Shown here in pieces: positions 33,550 through 43,733 of a DNA stretch of 64,000 bases (positions are counted from its first letter, which is position 1; the number at the start of each line of letters is the position of its first letter). The position numbers and the translations under genes are program-made. Source of the stretch: Herpomyces periplanetae (lineage: Eukaryota; Ascomycota; Laboulbeniomycetes; Herpomycetales; Herpomycetaceae); assembly GCA_009733715.1 (NCBI GenBank), contig WMKJ01000038.1, positions 1-64,000 on the forward strand, in the 5' to 3' direction. Under the pieces are notes generated by a model. That model was not told the DNA's origin. It made no database searches and saw only the letters and a list, made by a program, of their open reading frames with translations.

Positions 33550-34938
33550 CTAGATTCTCATGCTACCGCTGCGTAGAGTGTTGATAAAACTTCGCCCTAC
33601 GAATGTTGTATAGTGAAAAAAGTGCGACGTGGATCGTTCCAGTTTAGAAATTTCTCGTAATCGATCCGAGAGGAAACGTGCTGATTCCAGTGCTAAAGAT
33701 GAGCTCAGAAATTCGTTAGACGTGAGTACTCCAGTTTGCGTATGCTGTCTATTACAAGTTTCTTGATAAATTTGCGATGTATACAAATCTGCTGCGGCGT
33801 ACACAGCTGAAACGGCCGCTCGCTGAAGATACCATGAAAGATCAAGTTGGGGTGCGTCGGCAAGACGAAGGGTTTCGTCCGCCAGAGAAGTTATCTCTAC
33901 TAACGAATCGTAAGTATTTGTGGGAAATGTTAGAAGAGCTAGTGCCTGTATATTATTTAAATTAACGTTAAAATTTTTATTTTTAAATTCATGTGTCAGG
34001 AATCTACACATATTCATAAATATTGTACTACTTACTTGTTTCCAATGGGCTAAAATTGGCCCATTTAGTGACAATCGGACGAGCATAATCTGTCTTACAC
34101 GGTTCCATACATCATCGAGTTGGGTATCACGCTGTAGGCGGTGAAGCGACGCCATACCGGTTTCATCGTCAACATAATTCCAAGAAGATTGTCCCGATGT
34201 ATTAGAGGGTGGAATAGGTAAACTGGTTGGAATATCAGGCGAAAAATTACCTTGAGGTTGGGTATTACGAACCAAGAAGGGCAACTGAGTTCGACAAGTT
34301 GTTAAGTGTAGCATAACTAATTCAATAGGACCATTGGGGATAAGTGTGTTAACAATGAGGGTTGGAGATGGTGAACTATTAGGCCGTGAAGTTTTGGATT
34401 CCGAGGGTGCGAGAACCTCTTGGGCGCCCGCAACCAAAGCTGCGTGAGTAAACCCATGAATAGTAGCTTGATGAAGTGCGGCATGTAAAATGCGTTGTTT
34501 CATGACAATGTTTGGTGGGCAGTTATCTTCCATAGATGAAGTAGAAGGGGAAGGTTGCGATGTAGAAAATTGTTTAGAAGAATCATTGGTTTCAGTAGGA
34601 TTGATAAACATGGTTGTGAATTCACCAGTACCAGGCGGCGACATTTCATGTTCTATGGAACGAAGATACTCCTGTTGAACGCGAAGATATTCCCGCTTTT
34701 CCTGTTCATGAGAATCCCATGATTCTTTTAAATTTTCATTACTATTTGATGCACGTGTACTATTGTATACATTATGTGATTTTCCGTAACATCGTTCGTG
34801 AGTACGGCGAGATCCCAATTGGTTAGTATACGCTAACAGTAAACTTGGGGTCGATGGTGTGAAGCGACGACTGTAATACCGACGCAAAGGTAAATGTAAA
34901 TTTCCACGTAAATAACATGGCGAAAGAACTGATTTCAT
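33550..34938 (-). CDS. COQ9: Ubiquinone biosynthesis protein COQ9, mitochondrial
   Basis: The open frame spans 33550-34938, but an intron at 33946-34035 (donor GTAAGT, acceptor ATACAG) is 90 nt long and free of stops; removing it joins ILAHWKQ to ALALLTFPTNTYDSL, as in the family, and leaves 432 residues. Other COQ9 signs are ILHAALHQATIHGFTHAALV, DLSWYLQRAAVSAVYAA and a final SDRLREISK helix. COQ9 is a lipid-binding TetR-fold protein that helps COQ7 hydroxylate the ubiquinone precursor on the matrix face of the inner membrane. The N-terminus (Arg-rich, no acids in the first 30 residues) is a clear mitochondrial presequence. The gene is divergent from mS33 across a 337-bp promoter with two CACGTG boxes. 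Confidence 0.9.
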   Translation of the reverse strand: MKSVLSPCYLRGNLHLPLRRYYSRRFTPSTPSLLLAYTNQLGSRRTHERCYGKSHNVYNSTRASNSNENLKESWDSHEQEKREYLRVQQEYLRSIEHEMSPPGTGEFTTMFINPTETNDSSKQFSTSQPSPSTSSMEDNCPPNIVMKQRILHAALHQATIHGFTHAALVAGAQEVLAPSESKTSRPNSSPSPTLIVNTLIPNGPIELVMLHLTTCRTQLPFLVRNTQPQGNFSPDIPTSLPIPPSNTSGQSSWNYVDDETGMASLHRLQRDTQLDDVWNRVRQIMLVRLSLNGPILAHWKQVSSTIFMNMCRFLTHEFKNKNFNVNLNNIQALALLTFPTNTYDSLVEITSLADETLRLADAPQLDLSWYLQRAAVSAVYAAADLYTSQIYQETCNRQHTQTGVLTSNEFLSSSLALESARFLSDRLREISKLERSTSHFFHYTTFVGRSFINTLRSGSMRI

Positions 34939-35039
34939 GATTCCAAATTATAACGTAGAACGATCATTCTGGTTATTTTAAAGACCAGCATAAATGCGGG
35001 ATTGCAATATCGTGAAAAAATTCGCGTGCACCGACTCAT

Positions 35040-35071
35040 CACGTGTTTTCAAGGCATAAGATAATCACGTG
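35040..35071. promoter_or_regulatory. Paired CACGTG boxes between COQ9 and mS33
   Basis: Two CACGTG palindromes at 35040-35045 and 35066-35071, each in TCACGTG context and 26 bp apart (2.5 helical turns). They lie about 100 bp upstream of COQ9 and 205 bp upstream of mS33, two divergent mitochondrial-protein genes, so they could serve both. Confidence 0.45.
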
Positions 35072-35275
35072 AACAATTAGAGGAGAGTTGAGTTGAAAGG
35101 TCGACGCGTAGGCAAAATGGAACAGTGAATATGAGGAAGATTTTAATCGTGATAGTGATGAGGTTTGTGGATTTGCTGAAGAGTTGATTTGGTGAGGTGA
35201 AATTTGACCAGTGGGGTATAAATGTTCGGGTTGTGTACGAATTTGAACAGGAAGTTGGGAAAGAGTTTTTTGGAT

Positions 35276-35916
35276 ATGGCGATATTGCGAGGAACGGTGG
35301 AATTGAGTCGTGTAGCGGAAGAGAGAGTTTCGTATCTTCGACGGGTACAGTGTCGTGTATTTGGTAGAACATTTAATCCTACGGCACGTCGATTGGGAAA
35401 TCGAGTTCTCCGAGAAAAGCTGAGTGGACCAACAATGGTGCAATATTATCCATTGCGCGTTGGTACAATTGCACAATTACGCCGAAGTGAACTTGGACTT
35501 GATATCCATAACTCAAAGTTATCTGAGATGTTAACTCATAGTACAATAACACCTCCTACGCATATTTCAACGAAAAATTTACTGGAATTGTTACGTAGCC
35601 CAAAGAAAGCTAACACTTCAAAGGAATCGAAAGATCCATTGATGAATGGAACATCTTCATTACAATTATGCGATCAATATATTTTTGATGATGATGATGA
35701 ATCAATTCGCTTGGAAAACATCCAACGGTAAGCATTAATATGGACTTATAAAACTGTCTGGCGTATTGTGTTATACATAGGATACATAGTTTGAAAGTTT
35801 GGTGTACTGATGAGTGCGTATATGTGCATACTCACAGGATGAAAAACCGCGGTAAAGGAGCACCGAAAAAGAAGCGGTCAGCAGCAGGTAAGTCAATCTT
35901 TCTGAAGCAGAATTAA
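35276..35916 (+). CDS. Mitochondrial small-ribosomal-subunit protein mS33
   Basis: Exons 35276-35727 and 35838-35916, joined across a 110-nt intron (donor GTAAGC, acceptor CACAG), give 176 residues. The mS33 (Rsm27/MRPS33) core is clear: CRVFGRTFNPTARRLGNRVL followed by REKLSGP and YYP, and the basic end RGKGAPKKKR sits in exon 2. The protein belongs to the head of the mitochondrial small subunit. It is longer than human mS33 (106 residues) because of about 50 acidic and Ser-rich residues between the core and the basic tail. Reading ends at TAA 35914-35916; a GTAAGT at 35887 offers a splice into a further exon instead (see findings). The gene converges on the RING gene. Confidence 0.88.
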
Positions 35917-36201
35917 TATGTTTCTGTTAACTCATTTCGATAAACGCGCGTGCCCTTTACCGGTGCACGGGCATGCTTGCATCAAATTTAAAATCCAGAA
36001 TCCAAACGTCTTACCAAACGACGCCCCAGTGGCATGTCATCCTGATAAATATATTGGAATACGAAAACAAGGCCTACGGGACCAAGTGGGTTATCTACGA
36101 AATGTGTACGTGGAAATTATTCACAAGTCTAGGACTGGTTATATTGGAATACATTAAAAAGCGGGAAGATTAAATTAGTTACGGACTTTTGGAATCAAAA
36201 T

Positions 36202-37173
36202 TTAAGTCACAGATGGCGATGGAGGCGGCGGAGATACTTTCTTCTTCTTCAGTATCATGGGTATAATTTTACGTGGACGGTTTCGGTCGAGAGATTTACG
36301 GCAAACGGGGCAGCGACCGGCAATTGAAGGGCAAAAAGATGATCGAAAAGGAGCAGGAGACGTTCCAAGTATATTACGATAGTACTCTGGATGACCACAA
36401 CTAATGGATAAAGCTTGTATCAAACAAGCATAACAAAATAAATGACCTTGGGCAGAGTTAGAAGGGAAGGAAAATAAGCGATTTAGTTGACGGGCTAAGT
36501 TTACGATAATGGTAAAGGTATACGAACCGCAAGCTGTAATAGTCAGGTTTTTGGGAGGATCCATACAGATGACACACGTATACTCATTTAACTTTGAAGG
36601 TTTCGACTTAGCGAGGGGTTCAGAAGGACTAACGTTTGATTTTGACGTAGTAGATAGCTTAGTGGATTCAGTGAGACAAGTAGACTTTGAAGCAGCAAGT
36701 TTGCTGCTTAGTGTTGGATAAAGGATAGGTTGATCAGCTTTGGGGGAAGTTAGAGGAGAGGGGTGCTGAACGGCAAGGGAAGGGGAAGGGTGAGAGGAAT
36801 TGGGATGATTTGGGGGAGAAGATGAAGGAGAATCATGTAAAAAGGAAGATAAATTTGGGGTTCTGAAAACTCTGTTTTCAAAAATTTGAGACTGTGAAGA
36901 GATTAAGGATGAACGAGGCCGTTTAGATCCAGGAGAGGACGAAGTAGACTCATGAGGGCAATCATTGCCTAAAGAAGTAGTGGGTAAAGAAGAAGATTGT
37001 ATAGTGCAAGAAGCGATGGATCTTGAGCGTTTAAGCGAGAGACGCTGTAACGAACTGCCCGAGTTAGAAGCTTGAGATGAAGATAATTTTTGAGACGGGG
37101 TAGAGGGTGAAGCAGGCGTAGAGGGAAGAGGTTCCGTTGATAAGTCTAGTAAATCCGGCGAACTAGTCGACAT
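36202..37173 (-). CDS. RING-finger E3 ligase, SLX8-like
   Basis: The open frame covers 36202-37173, but an 81-nt stop-free intron at 36447-36527 splits the RING. Its removal turns ITACG...HLFC into the expected ITACGHLFCYACL. A CTAACTCTG branch region near the acceptor supports it, though the donor GTTCGT is weak. The spliced protein is 296 residues: about 190 disordered Ser/Pro-rich residues, then a C3HC4 RING (YTCVICMDPP, CGHLFCYAC, RCPVCRK) and a basic KIIPMILKKKK tail. That arrangement and the IIP ending resemble yeast Slx8 and other SUMO-targeted ubiquitin ligases acting in DNA repair, but no clear SUMO-interacting motif stands out, so the subfamily is inferred. The RING contains an unusually long loop of about 25 residues before the last CPVC pair. 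Confidence 0.8.
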   Translation of the reverse strand: MSTSSPDLLDLSTEPLPSTPASPSTPSQKLSSSQASNSGSSLQRLSLKRSRSIASCTIQSSSLPTTSLGNDCPHESTSSSPGSKRPRSSLISSQSQIFENRVFRTPNLSSFLHDSPSSSPPNHPNSSHPSPSLAVQHPSPLTSPKADQPILYPTLSSKLAASKSTCLTESTKLSTTSKSNVSPSEPLAKSKPSKLNEYTCVICMDPPKNLTITACGSYTFTIIVNLARQLNRLFSFPSNSAQGHLFCYACLIQALSISCGHPEYYRNILGTSPAPFRSSFCPSIAGRCPVCRKSLDRNRPRKIIPMILKKKKVSPPPPSPSVT

Positions 37174-37363
37174 GATTGAATCAAGGGGTTACGTAACAGG
37201 TAAACTTGAGTAACGGTGAAAGAGACATGAGGAATAAATAGGGTTAAACTTAGCAAAGTCCAGGATAAACGGCGGAGGGAAAAATAGAAAACAAGTGTAC
37301 GTAGAAGAAAAAAGAGAAAAACCCAAAAACTCCCAAACGCGCGCTTAAATACCCGGAAAAGGC

Positions 37364-37407
37364 CACGTGACTGCGCGAATTGGTCAGCGGGGGCGGTGCA
37401 GCACGTG
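37364..37407. promoter_or_regulatory. Two CACGTG boxes between the RING gene and PEX11
   Basis: CACGTG at 37364-37369 and 37402-37407, 38 bp apart, with a GGGGGCGG stretch between them. They sit in the 664-bp divergent promoter of the SLX8-like gene (start 37173) and PEX11 (start 37838), nearer the former. Confidence 0.4.
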
Positions 37408-37837
37408 CTGGGGCTTAGTCAGTGTGTGGCTGGAGAGTTTGTGGGGAAAGAATTAAAGCAGCTTCGAGGGCAACGCGTCAAAATGAATAAAGAAAGATTT
37501 TATCCTTTTGCACTTTTCACGATACCTTTTTTTGGGTTGGTTGGTTGTTGTACATTTATTCATGCAAGGGCGTTTCCATTCGCTGATATATAAATATTAC
37601 TTTCAGTGTTTCCTCTACTATTGATAACTAAAACGTAAAATATTTTGAAACTTGCTTTGGGGAAATTCGGGGATTTTAAAGGGACTCGTATCATTAATTA
37701 AAATATCTTGCTTGAGCAATATTGCCGTGATAAACTTACTTGGATTATTGTTATTCGGATTAGATTGTCTAGGATTGCGGGAAATTTTAATACGGTTAAG
37801 TAAAATTCCGTGGCAACTTCTGGCAGTACTTTTCACA

Positions 37838-38608
37838 ATGGTTGCGGATCCCATAGTGTATCACCCCACAGTATCGCATTTCCTTAACTTTCTGGCGACT
37901 ACAGTTGGCCGGGATAAGCTTTTACGTACCCTACAGTATCTTTCACGCTTTTGGGCATGGTATTTATACCGAACGAACTATTCAGCGTCGACAATATTAC
38001 CCTTTGAAAATGCAAAACGACAGTTTGGCATTACGCGTAAAATATTACGTGTTGGTAAATTTTTGGAACATTTACGGGCTGCGGCTCACGCAGCTCAAGC
38101 CGTAGCTCCCTTGGATCCAATTTTAAGATATTGTGCTGTAGCTCGACAACTTTCTTACGCTACCTATTTATTCTTGGACTCATTAACCGTATTGGATGCC
38201 GCATCTATTCGCCCGTACATGGGGGCAAAACGATTGCAAGTTGAAGCTTTGAAAGCATGGTTTGCCGGACTTATGTTTAATCTAATTGCCGGTGTATACA
38301 CCCTTCATCGATTGCGTCAAAGATCCACATCTCTCGATAAGTCAGATGGTGAAGCATACATTGAATGTAAAAAGTTGGAGAGGTAAATTTAGTGCATTTA
38401 TCCGTTCAGGTTCACTCAAAATTGTGCGCTAATACCATATAACAGAGATCGTCGAGCTACCGCTATTCAATTAATATCGGATCTTTGTGATCTTACCATA
38501 CCATCGTCAGCTCTAGGATATTGTAACTTTGACGACGGGATCGTCGGATTAGCCGGTACGGTGAGCTCGCTGATCGGTTTGAATGCAGTATGGCGTAAAA
38601 CTGCTTAA
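37838..38608 (+). CDS. PEX11: Peroxisomal membrane protein Pex11
   Basis: Exons 37838-38382 and 38446-38608, joined across a 63-nt intron (donor GTAAAT, acceptor AACAG), give 235 residues, the normal PEX11 length. Family features are the N-terminal HFLNFLATTVGRDKLLRTLQ amphipathic helix, YLSRFWAWYLYR, the basic GITRKILRVGKFLEHLRAA helix, and two hydrophobic segments, the last being GIVGLAGTVSSLIGLNAVW at the C-terminus. Pex11 bends and elongates peroxisomal membranes before division and affects fatty-acid oxidation. The frame is open a further 186 nt upstream but only from non-ATG codons, so the ATG at 37838 is chosen. The gene converges on the phosphoglycerate mutase gene. Confidence 0.94.
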
Positions 38609-39136
38609 CTTTTGGATGGTTATCTCGTCCAAATGATCAGCTGTCAAGTATACGGTTGATTCGAACTTTTTAAATCAATGATATGGTCATTCAATCATAC
38701 ATCACACGGAATCTTTTCCATACTACTATTCGTCATGGTGCATTCATGTACAATACACATCCCTTGACATCTGCCCACGTTTCATAATGTGGCAACCTTT
38801 GCATATCACATTGGGAATTTATTCGTCAGCTTTCATCTACCTATAGAAACCACCTAAATGGACTTGCCGCGCATAAAATGAGCTTTTTGGATGGTATTCA
38901 CGAGTAACTTCACTAAATTAGTTTGGCTATACATACTCGGCGCGACCAAATACGATGCAAAGGTTCACGATACTTTTTAATTGAAATTCACTTAGCACGT
39001 ACACATAAAGTTTTCTGAATACCCGTGAACGATTTAACGGTCAGGTAATATTGGCCATTGGTGGTTGCTTGTGTATCATAATCCTTTATCATGAATATAA
39101 TTATCTGTGCGTATTTTGGTCCAAAGGGAACTTCGT
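38609..39136. other. Intergenic between convergent PEX11 and iPGM
   Basis: Shared 3' flank of two convergent genes. I see no gene, RNA or repeat in it. Confidence 0.5.
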
Positions 39137-40777
39137 TTATTCAATTCCCCGGACTAATAAACTTTTACCATCCATTTCCTCGGGTATCTTAATATCCATC
39201 ACATCCAGAATCGTCGGCGCTACATCCCCTAGGATTCCGTTTCTCTTTAAATCTACTACTGCATCTTTTACGTATCCCGTTTTACCCCCATCTGCCGATG
39301 CTAATCTCCATGATCTTGGTGCATTGCTCATAATAAAAGGAACCCGATTCGTAGTATGCGATGTCTTTTCCCCTCCTTGTTCATTTATCATTTCCTCAGC
39401 ATTTCCGTGATCTGCCGTTATAAACAGAACATATCCATTCCTCTTGCATGCATCGTATATCTTTCCAATACACTTATCAGTCGTACTAACGGCTTTTATG
39501 GTTTCTTTTAGTTTTCCTGTATGTCCTACCATATCAGGTGGAGCTAAATTAACTAAAACAAATGAACTATTCTTCTTGTCCAAGGTTTCGCAAACTCTAT
39601 CCGATACACCTTCAACGCTCATCTCCGGCTTTAAATCATAAGTTGCCACCTTGGGTGATGCGATTAATTCACGAGTTTCGCCTGTAAATTGCCGCTCAAC
39701 TCCCCCATTAAAAAAAAACGTAACGTGCGCATACTTTTCGGTTTCAGCAATATGACATTGCTGCAAGTTTTGTTTACTGATCCATTCTGATAAAACATTT
39801 TCCATTCTTTGCGGCGGAAACGCTACGGGAAAGTTATATGCATTATTGTATTGGGTCATGGTCGTGAGGGTTATATCCTCTGGATATTCTAGTTCACCCG
39901 TTGGACTTCGGTCTACATTGCCTAATAATTGAGTTATCTCCCTCATTCGGTCTGATCGATAGTTAAAACAGAATACGCTATCTCCACTCTGAACTCTTCG
40001 CTCATCACCACCTATGACAATTGCTTTTAAAAATTCGTCTGTTTCATTATCATCGTATCTTTTTTGAATAATTTCAATAACCTTTGACTCTTCATTAATC
40101 TGTTCCCCTTTACCTTGGATTATTGCTCGAACGGCCTGTTCAACACGATCCCATCGTTTGTCCCGATCCATAGCGTAATACCTTCCTATGATGGTGGCTA
40201 ATTTGGTTTCACTTTTACTTGGTTGATTCAAATTTTTTATAAGTGCATCGATATGCCCCAAACCACTACGCGGACTTGTATCCCTTCCATCTGTAAATGC
40301 GTGAACGTAAACTTTTGGAACTTGCATTTTTCGTGCAACGCTTAATAGTGCGTATAAATGATTAACGTGTGAATGGACCCCTCCGTCTGACACTAATCCC
40401 ATCAAATGTAGCCTACCCGTTCCTGTGATGGCTTTTTGAAAAGTTTCTTCAATTCCTTTTACTGTACCAAGTTTGTCTTGTTCAATCGTTGTATCAATCC
40501 TCACTACATCTTGCCATACAACTCTTCCAGCTCCAATATTCAAATGTCCCACTTCACTATTTCCCATTAGACCTCGTGGCAATCCCACTGCTAACGATGA
40601 AGCATCCAGCGTCGTAAATCCTTGGGCTCGTTTTGAATTCGCCTTTGCCATCAAATCATCCATTACTGGAGTATCAGCTTGTTGTATAGCATCCCCTTGA
40701 TAATTATCTTTTGTACTTTCACGAATACCCCATCCATCGATGACAATAAGCATGACTTTGTGCTGAGAATCCTCCGT
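39137..40777 (-). CDS. 2,3-bisphosphoglycerate-independent phosphoglycerate mutase
   Basis: A single exon gives 546 residues from the ATG at 40777 (MTEDSQHKVMLIVIDGWG). It belongs to the alkaline-phosphatase-like superfamily. The metal-binding Asp in LIVIDGWG, the nucleophilic Ser in GNSEVGHLNIGAGR, FTDGRDTSPRSG, YRSDRMRE, LAPPDMVGHTG and TADHGNAEEM are all present, so both metal sites look complete. The enzyme interconverts 3- and 2-phosphoglycerate with a Ser-phosphate intermediate and two Mn ions, without the bisphosphate cofactor. Fungi differ in whether they use this or the dPGM enzyme. An in-frame ATG at 40846 would add 23 residues of unconserved sequence. A CACGTG box lies 342 bp upstream. 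Confidence 0.97.
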   Translation of the reverse strand, partial: TEDSQHKVMLIVIDGWGIRESTKDNYQGDAIQQADTPVMDDLMAKANSKRAQGFTTLDASSLAVGLPRGLMGNSEVGHLNIGAGRVVWQDVVRIDTTIEQDKLGTVKGIEETFQKAITGTGRLHLMGLVSDGGVHSHVNHLYALLSVARKMQVPKVYVHAFTDGRDTSPRSGLGHIDALIKNLNQPSKSETKLATIIGRYYAMDRDKRWDRVEQAVRAIIQGKGEQINEESKVIEIIQKRYDDNETDEFLKAIVIGGDERRVQSGDSVFCFNYRSDRMREITQLLGNVDRSPTGELEYPEDITLTTMTQYNNAYNFPVAFPPQRMENVLSEWISKQNLQQCHIAETEKYAHVTFFFNGGVERQFTGETRELIASPKVATYDLKPEMSVEGVSDRVCETLDKKNSSFVLVNLAPPDMVGHTGKLKETIKAVSTTDKCIGKIYDACKRNGYVLFITADHGNAEEMINEQGGEKTSHTTNRVPFIMSNAPRSWRLASADGGKTGYVKDAVVDLKRNGILGDVAPTILDVMDIKIPEEMDGKSLLVRGIE

Positions 40778-41205
40778 CATTCTGCCTGTATATGTAAATC
40801 GTTTAACCTGGGTAAGCTTTTTTCCGCTGCCAATGTCCCACCACAATCACAATATAAACTCCCGATGGTTCGTTTGTTTGCTCACTCGTTAAATCGTTAG
40901 TTACACAAATCCCTTTTCAATTTTCTCCTTTCTTAAGACAACGCAAGCTAACTATGAACTTCGTAAATACGAATGAGAACTTTTTGATAATGATTAAAAA
41001 ACCTCACGAGAAATCTTCCTTGTAAAATCAATCAATCTTCACTCGCTTAAACAACACCCGGCTGTCGGCTGAACAATTTTCCCCTATCCCGTGTCTGGAC
41101 TATATTTGTTCCGGGGGACACGTGCCACGTCACCCGATTTCCCAAAACGGCAATATTTTTGGGGTATTTTGGGGTTAAAAAGTCGTGTTTGGGCTTGAGA
41201 AATAG
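40778..41205. promoter_or_regulatory. Promoter region of iPGM, with CACGTG
   Basis: The region between the iPGM start and the FEN1 stop, which are in tandem on the minus strand. A GC-rich island at about 41060-41160 contains CCGGGGGACACGTGCCACGT, with CACGTG at 41119-41124. PGK1, the other glycolytic gene here, also has a GC-rich upstream region with CACGTG. No further gene is seen. Confidence 0.4.
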
Positions 41206-42674
41206 TTAAACTTTGTGAGCTCTACCCTTTCCTCTGGCTTCTCGACGAGCTTTGGTGGACTCTTTAATACGCTTACGGCGCTCTTCGAGTTTAGCTTCTA
41301 AACGTTTTTTTGTAGCGGCTTGTTGCTCTTCGGTACGTTGTAGGGGCGCAAAAAATCCGTCCAGGCGACTTTGGTGAGCTTTGCGTAAATTCTTTGCAAG
41401 TTTATCAGCGCTAGCGCGAATACGATCTTCGGCAAAACCCTTTTCACCAACCATAAATTCAACTAAAGCTTCCGTATCCGGACCGTTCCATTGAAAATCC
41501 AGGAGCGGATCATCGGTGTTATTCATACCTATTACCTGAGGTTGTAAAAAAAGTTGTCGGGCTTGAGCATAGGGCCAATCATCTGGAATCTTGTACTTAT
41601 TTCCAGCGCTTTGTAAATGTTTGATAACCGTCTCTAAGTTTTTATGTTCACGAATCAATTTTAAAGCGGTACTAGGACCAATTCCTTTAATTGGTTCGAC
41701 ATAGTCACATCCTAACAGTATGCATAAATCGACAAATTGAGTTAACTCCATATCTAAACTTTCAAGTACAATTTTCAAGTGAATTTCTTGGATGGGCTCT
41801 TTACGCTGTTCGCTAAAGGTTAAATGTCGCAGGAGGATTGGTGAGTTAAACGTTAGTGTATCCATATCTTCCGATGCGGCTGCGTAAACTTTACCCATAC
41901 GAGCCAACGTTGCACACTGCGCTTCAGCTTCCGTTGGGGCAATCATGTACGGTATACCCATTAATCGAAGTAACTTTTGGCATTCTTCATTATGCTCCCG
42001 AGTAACCCGAACCGCACGGCGGGCAAACTTTTCTACATCTTCCGCCGTTCCTGTTTCCTTTGCTTCTTCAACCGCTTCCGCTGCTTCGGCTTTACGCTGT
42101 GATCGCTTAGCAAGTTCACCCGATTTGAGCGTGGGTGGGGCACCGTCAAATATGTACAAAGGTTTAATTCCATTATCAACCATGCGTACTGTACGGTAAA
42201 ACATTCCCATAAGATGTGATGTAACATCACCCGTATCGGATGTTAATTGTTGTCCATCACTGCGTACAGCTATAAGAAATGAGTATAAACACATTGATCT
42301 ATTTGTTTAAATAAAATATTGTGTTAATATTAAATCGCAATATATAACGTGCACCGTAAAAAACCGGCACACCTATCTATTAAATTCATTTGCAGCTGAT
42401 AGCACTCACGTACGCATCCTATTAACCAGTTAACATACACATGTACAGTTCATATTCTAATATGACTTGACTATATCCTAATTTCTTAGAAAATATCATC
42501 CCTAATAACTTACAATGGCAACTTTTCGCCCAAAGTATTGTTTAATATCTCCGTTTATAACCGCATTTGGCGCGTTTTCACTGATAAGTTGGAACAAATC
42601 TGCACAAAATCCTCCAATTAACCCATCTATAATTCATCCTGACAAACGCCCGACAACTTACGCTTAATTCCCAT
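41206..42674 (-). CDS. FEN1: Flap endonuclease 1 with a 5-nt microexon
   Basis: Four exons: 42662-42674 (13 nt), 42514-42599 (86 nt), 42414-42418 (5 nt, GATGC) and 41206-42298. They total 398 codons plus stop in one frame. Without the 5-nt exon the frame is lost and the invariant VAIDASM cannot be made; with it the protein reads [16 protein letters not shown], and the microexon holds the whole codon of Asp34, a catalytic metal ligand in human FEN1 with identical numbering. The other active-site acids are present ([35 protein letters not shown]). The C-terminus has a PCNA-binding box, QSRLDGFF, then a basic tail. FEN1 removes 5' flaps in Okazaki-fragment maturation and base-excision repair. 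All six splice sites are GT/AG, with GTAAGT, GTAAGT and GTACGT donors. Confidence 0.95.
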
Positions 42675-43733
42675 GTTAACTCGATATATAAGTCTCCAAA
42701 AAGAAAATCAAAACCCTTCCAATTCTTAACAAATGAAATGTTTTTCACTTTATCAATTCTACTTTTCCCGCGACAAAATCTTTTTGAACGCGCCCAATTT
42801 TACCTTGCCACTTGTCACGTGTCGGCACGTGTTCTACTCCGGGATGTGTCGGCGGCCGAACTGATGGATAGTGAAGAAAGATGCATTTATATGAAGAAAA
42901 TGGGGTTTTGTAAAGTAAAATGACCAATTGCAATCGATATTCCATGTTAAATAATAAATCTACTTGTCAAAATTCATACCTAAATCTCACTTTCAACATT
43001 TCCATAGTTCAGATCATGGCATAACAAGGTATAGTGTGCATACGGGAGAGGATGGGTCCACAAAGGTTAAGGAAAAATGTATCAATCCATTGATATCTTA
43101 ATCAGTAAGGATACGGTCAACCGGCACGATTATTTATGTTGATTCAATGATTTTATGTATAAAAGAAAAAATTTACTAAACTTTTACCGGGTAAATCAAC
43201 CCATCTACTTCAAAATTTGACCTCTCCAGCACAAAAGCACTAAACCTCTCGAACGAAATCATGTGATCATGACCCAGGTTGTGGGACGCGGAGGAAACTT
43301 AAACAAGAAAATAATTGTTGTTAAAGAGTGTTATGATTGTCCAAAAGGTAACAAAACTGGGTGCAATTGATGATATAGTGAATGGAAAGATTGACAATTT
43401 AAGTAACTCACTGATTAATCTACTTGGAAATTCGGATTTTTGCTAAAAGTGCACCCGATCGTTCACACTCAATTTATACATACGATAATTTTCATTCATG
43501 AACATTGGTGCAAAGTCTGAGAAAAGTTATAGGATTTATCGATGCTAACAAGCAGCCTGGGTTAACCATCATTTGTGAAACTTTCGTACATTTCTACCTT
43601 TGTCAATATGGTTAGGTTCATTGATTCAAGTAAGTTTAACAATTGCATATGTGCAAACGCAAGCATTAGCTACTCTGTCAAAGTGTTATTTCTGATGGTA
43701 ACTTGAATAGTACTTTCGCCTGCAGCACTTGCT
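42675..43733. promoter_or_regulatory. Divergent promoter of FEN1 and the acyltransferase gene
   Basis: Two CACGTG boxes 10 bp apart, at 42816-42821 and 42826-42831 (about 145 bp upstream of FEN1), in the context TCACGTGTCGGCACGTG. The remaining 900 bp are AT-rich, and no gene was recognised in them. Confidence 0.45.
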
